From Oceanirhabdus seepicola (lineage in GTDB: Bacteria > Bacillota > Clostridia > Clostridiales > Clostridiaceae), in the NCBI RefSeq assembly GCF_023684385.1, contig NZ_JAGSOJ010000002.1:992001-1056000 (forward strand): a DNA stretch of 64,000 nucleotides, written 5' to 3'. The notes below the pieces were generated by a model that was not told the origin of the DNA, did not search any database, and was given only the letters and a program-made list of their open reading frames with translations. The translations under genes were made by a program, and so were the position numbers. This document shows, in pieces, positions 62,964-64,000 of the stretch; within the stretch, counting starts at the first letter, position 1; every line of letters begins with the position of its first letter.

Positions 62964-64000
62964 ATGAAAGCAATGAAAACAACGATATTAATGGTAATTA
63001 TAACAATAATAGGAATTTTATTGGGGTTTATTAGAGAGAGTGTTACTGTTGGGGTTTTAGGAGCAGGATGGCAAGCTGATAGCTTCATTTATAGTGTTAT
63101 GTTTCCTACCATGATTTTTGCTTCAATTGGAGGTGTTATATCTTCTATTTTTATGCCAATCTACACTTCTATTAGAATAAATGAATCTTTAACAGATGCA
63201 AATAAGTTTGCAAGTAACTTTATTTGTATTATAACAATAATTGTAATAATCTTAATTTTTATAGGAGAGATATTTACAAAAAATATTGTTATGGTATTAG
63301 CTCCGGGATTTTCTGGAGATGGCTTAGAATTAACTTCTAAATTAATAAGAATAATTTTGCCTACAATGATTTTAATGACATCAGTATATGTTTCTGTTGG
63401 AATTTTATCATCTTTTAAGGATATTATTTTAAATGCTGCTATATCTATCCCGATACACCTGATGGTTATTCTAAGCTTATTATTAATATACCCTAGGTAT
63501 GGTATGTATGACACGATGATAATAATTGCATTTGGAAGCGTGTTGCAGTTTCTTATGTTTATTCCAAAATTGAGAAAAAAAGGTTTTGTTTTTTCAATAA
63601 GCTTTGACTTTAAAAATAAACATATAAAAGAAGCTGTGTATATGATAGGTCCTATGATCATAGGAACAATGGCAATTCAAGTAAATATGATGGTGGATAG
63701 GGGAATAGCATCAACTATAGGAGATGGGGTTTTAACTACTGTTAATTTAGCAAATAAATTAAATATGGCAAGCTACAATTCAATAGCATTTATAATAATA
63801 ATGATGATATTTCCAGTATTATCAGAACAAGTAGCTCATAAAGATATGAAACAATTTAGTAAAACATTAACAAAATCAATTAGTATAATAATATCAATTA
63901 TGTTGCCTATAACTATAATACTAAATTTTTTTAGATATGATATTATTAATTTGTTATTTGGATATGGTAAATTCACGAAACAAGATGTTATGATATCTGC
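62964..64000 (+). CDS. MurJ/MviN-type lipid flippase (cut by window end)
   Basis: From ATG 62964 (AAGGTGA upstream) an open frame of at least 345 codons runs off the window. It has many membrane helices and starts MKAMKTTILMVIITIIGILL, followed by GFIRESVTVGVLGAGWQAD and SIGGVISSIFMPIY, the signature start of the MurJ/MVF family. Position in the polysaccharide locus suggests it flips the lipid-linked repeat unit, although a peptidoglycan role is possible. Confidence 0.88.
   Translation, partial: MKAMKTTILMVIITIIGILLGFIRESVTVGVLGAGWQADSFIYSVMFPTMIFASIGGVISSIFMPIYTSIRINESLTDANKFASNFICIITIIVIILIFIGEIFTKNIVMVLAPGFSGDGLELTSKLIRIILPTMILMTSVYVSVGILSSFKDIILNAAISIPIHLMVILSLLLIYPRYGMYDTMIIIAFGSVLQFLMFIPKLRKKGFVFSISFDFKNKHIKEAVYMIGPMIIGTMAIQVNMMVDRGIASTIGDGVLTTVNLANKLNMASYNSIAFIIIMMIFPVLSEQVAHKDMKQFSKTLTKSISIIISIMLPITIILNFFRYDIINLLFGYGKFTKQDVMIS

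Overview
The window looks like a chromosome segment of a spore-forming, low-GC Firmicute, most likely Clostridium in the strict sense. It is AT-rich, has strong AGGAGG-type ribosome binding sites, and uses GTG and TTG starts. Gene order is typical of clostridia: pyrBI-C-F-K-D-E, then tig-clpP-clpX-lonB-lon-engB. A run of Cys/Gly/Tyr-rich spore-coat-like proteins fits a sporulating host. No rRNA, tRNA or CRISPR array was seen.

Layout. 0-6.2 kb is accessory: an IS1182-type transposase remnant, a clostripain-like protease, a YVTN beta-propeller protein and a methyltransferase gene broken by one in-frame TGA. It also holds a tandem array of very short genes (4.3-6.1 kb) for near-identical charged 46-49 residue peptides, with its own promoter and terminators. 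6.2-8.2 kb has a coiled-coil lipoprotein and a small YbjN-like protein. 8.3-14.1 kb is the pyrimidine operon behind a leader that can fold into two exclusive structures. 14.4-23.8 kb has a membrane-anchored unknown, trigger factor and the Clp/Lon proteases. 23.9-27.3 kb is a cluster of small Cys-rich membrane proteins and coat-like proteins. 27.4-31.7 kb has an anchored unknown, an orphan solute-binding lipoprotein, a PerR-type regulator and a PhoH-family ATPase. 32.6-41.8 kb encodes two large secreted proteins, a bacillopeptidase F-like subtilase and a repeat-containing surface protein. 41.9-47.2 kb is a two-component system with a three-gene ABC exporter, arranged like the linearmycin-resistance module. 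trmB follows. 48.2-51.2 kb is cobT-cobC-cobU-cobS, the nucleotide-loop assembly genes of cobalamin. 51.2-64 kb is a capsule/exopolysaccharide locus with LCP ligases, a tyrosine-kinase phosphoregulatory set, an initiating sugar transferase, UDP-ManNAc/ManNAcA synthesis, a polymerase-like protein, a glycosyltransferase and a flippase cut by the window end.

Two items stand out as possibly undescribed. One is the micro-gene array at 4.3-6.1 kb, which shows a 556-bp block duplication and synonymous drift between copies. The other is a dispersed, GC-richer repeat of about 125 bp found just after several genes between 27 and 48 kb. Its outer arms differ between copies but remain complementary within each copy, suggesting a structured RNA or a mobile palindromic element.

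All calls come from reading the sequence. Family names rest on remembered motifs, not searches.
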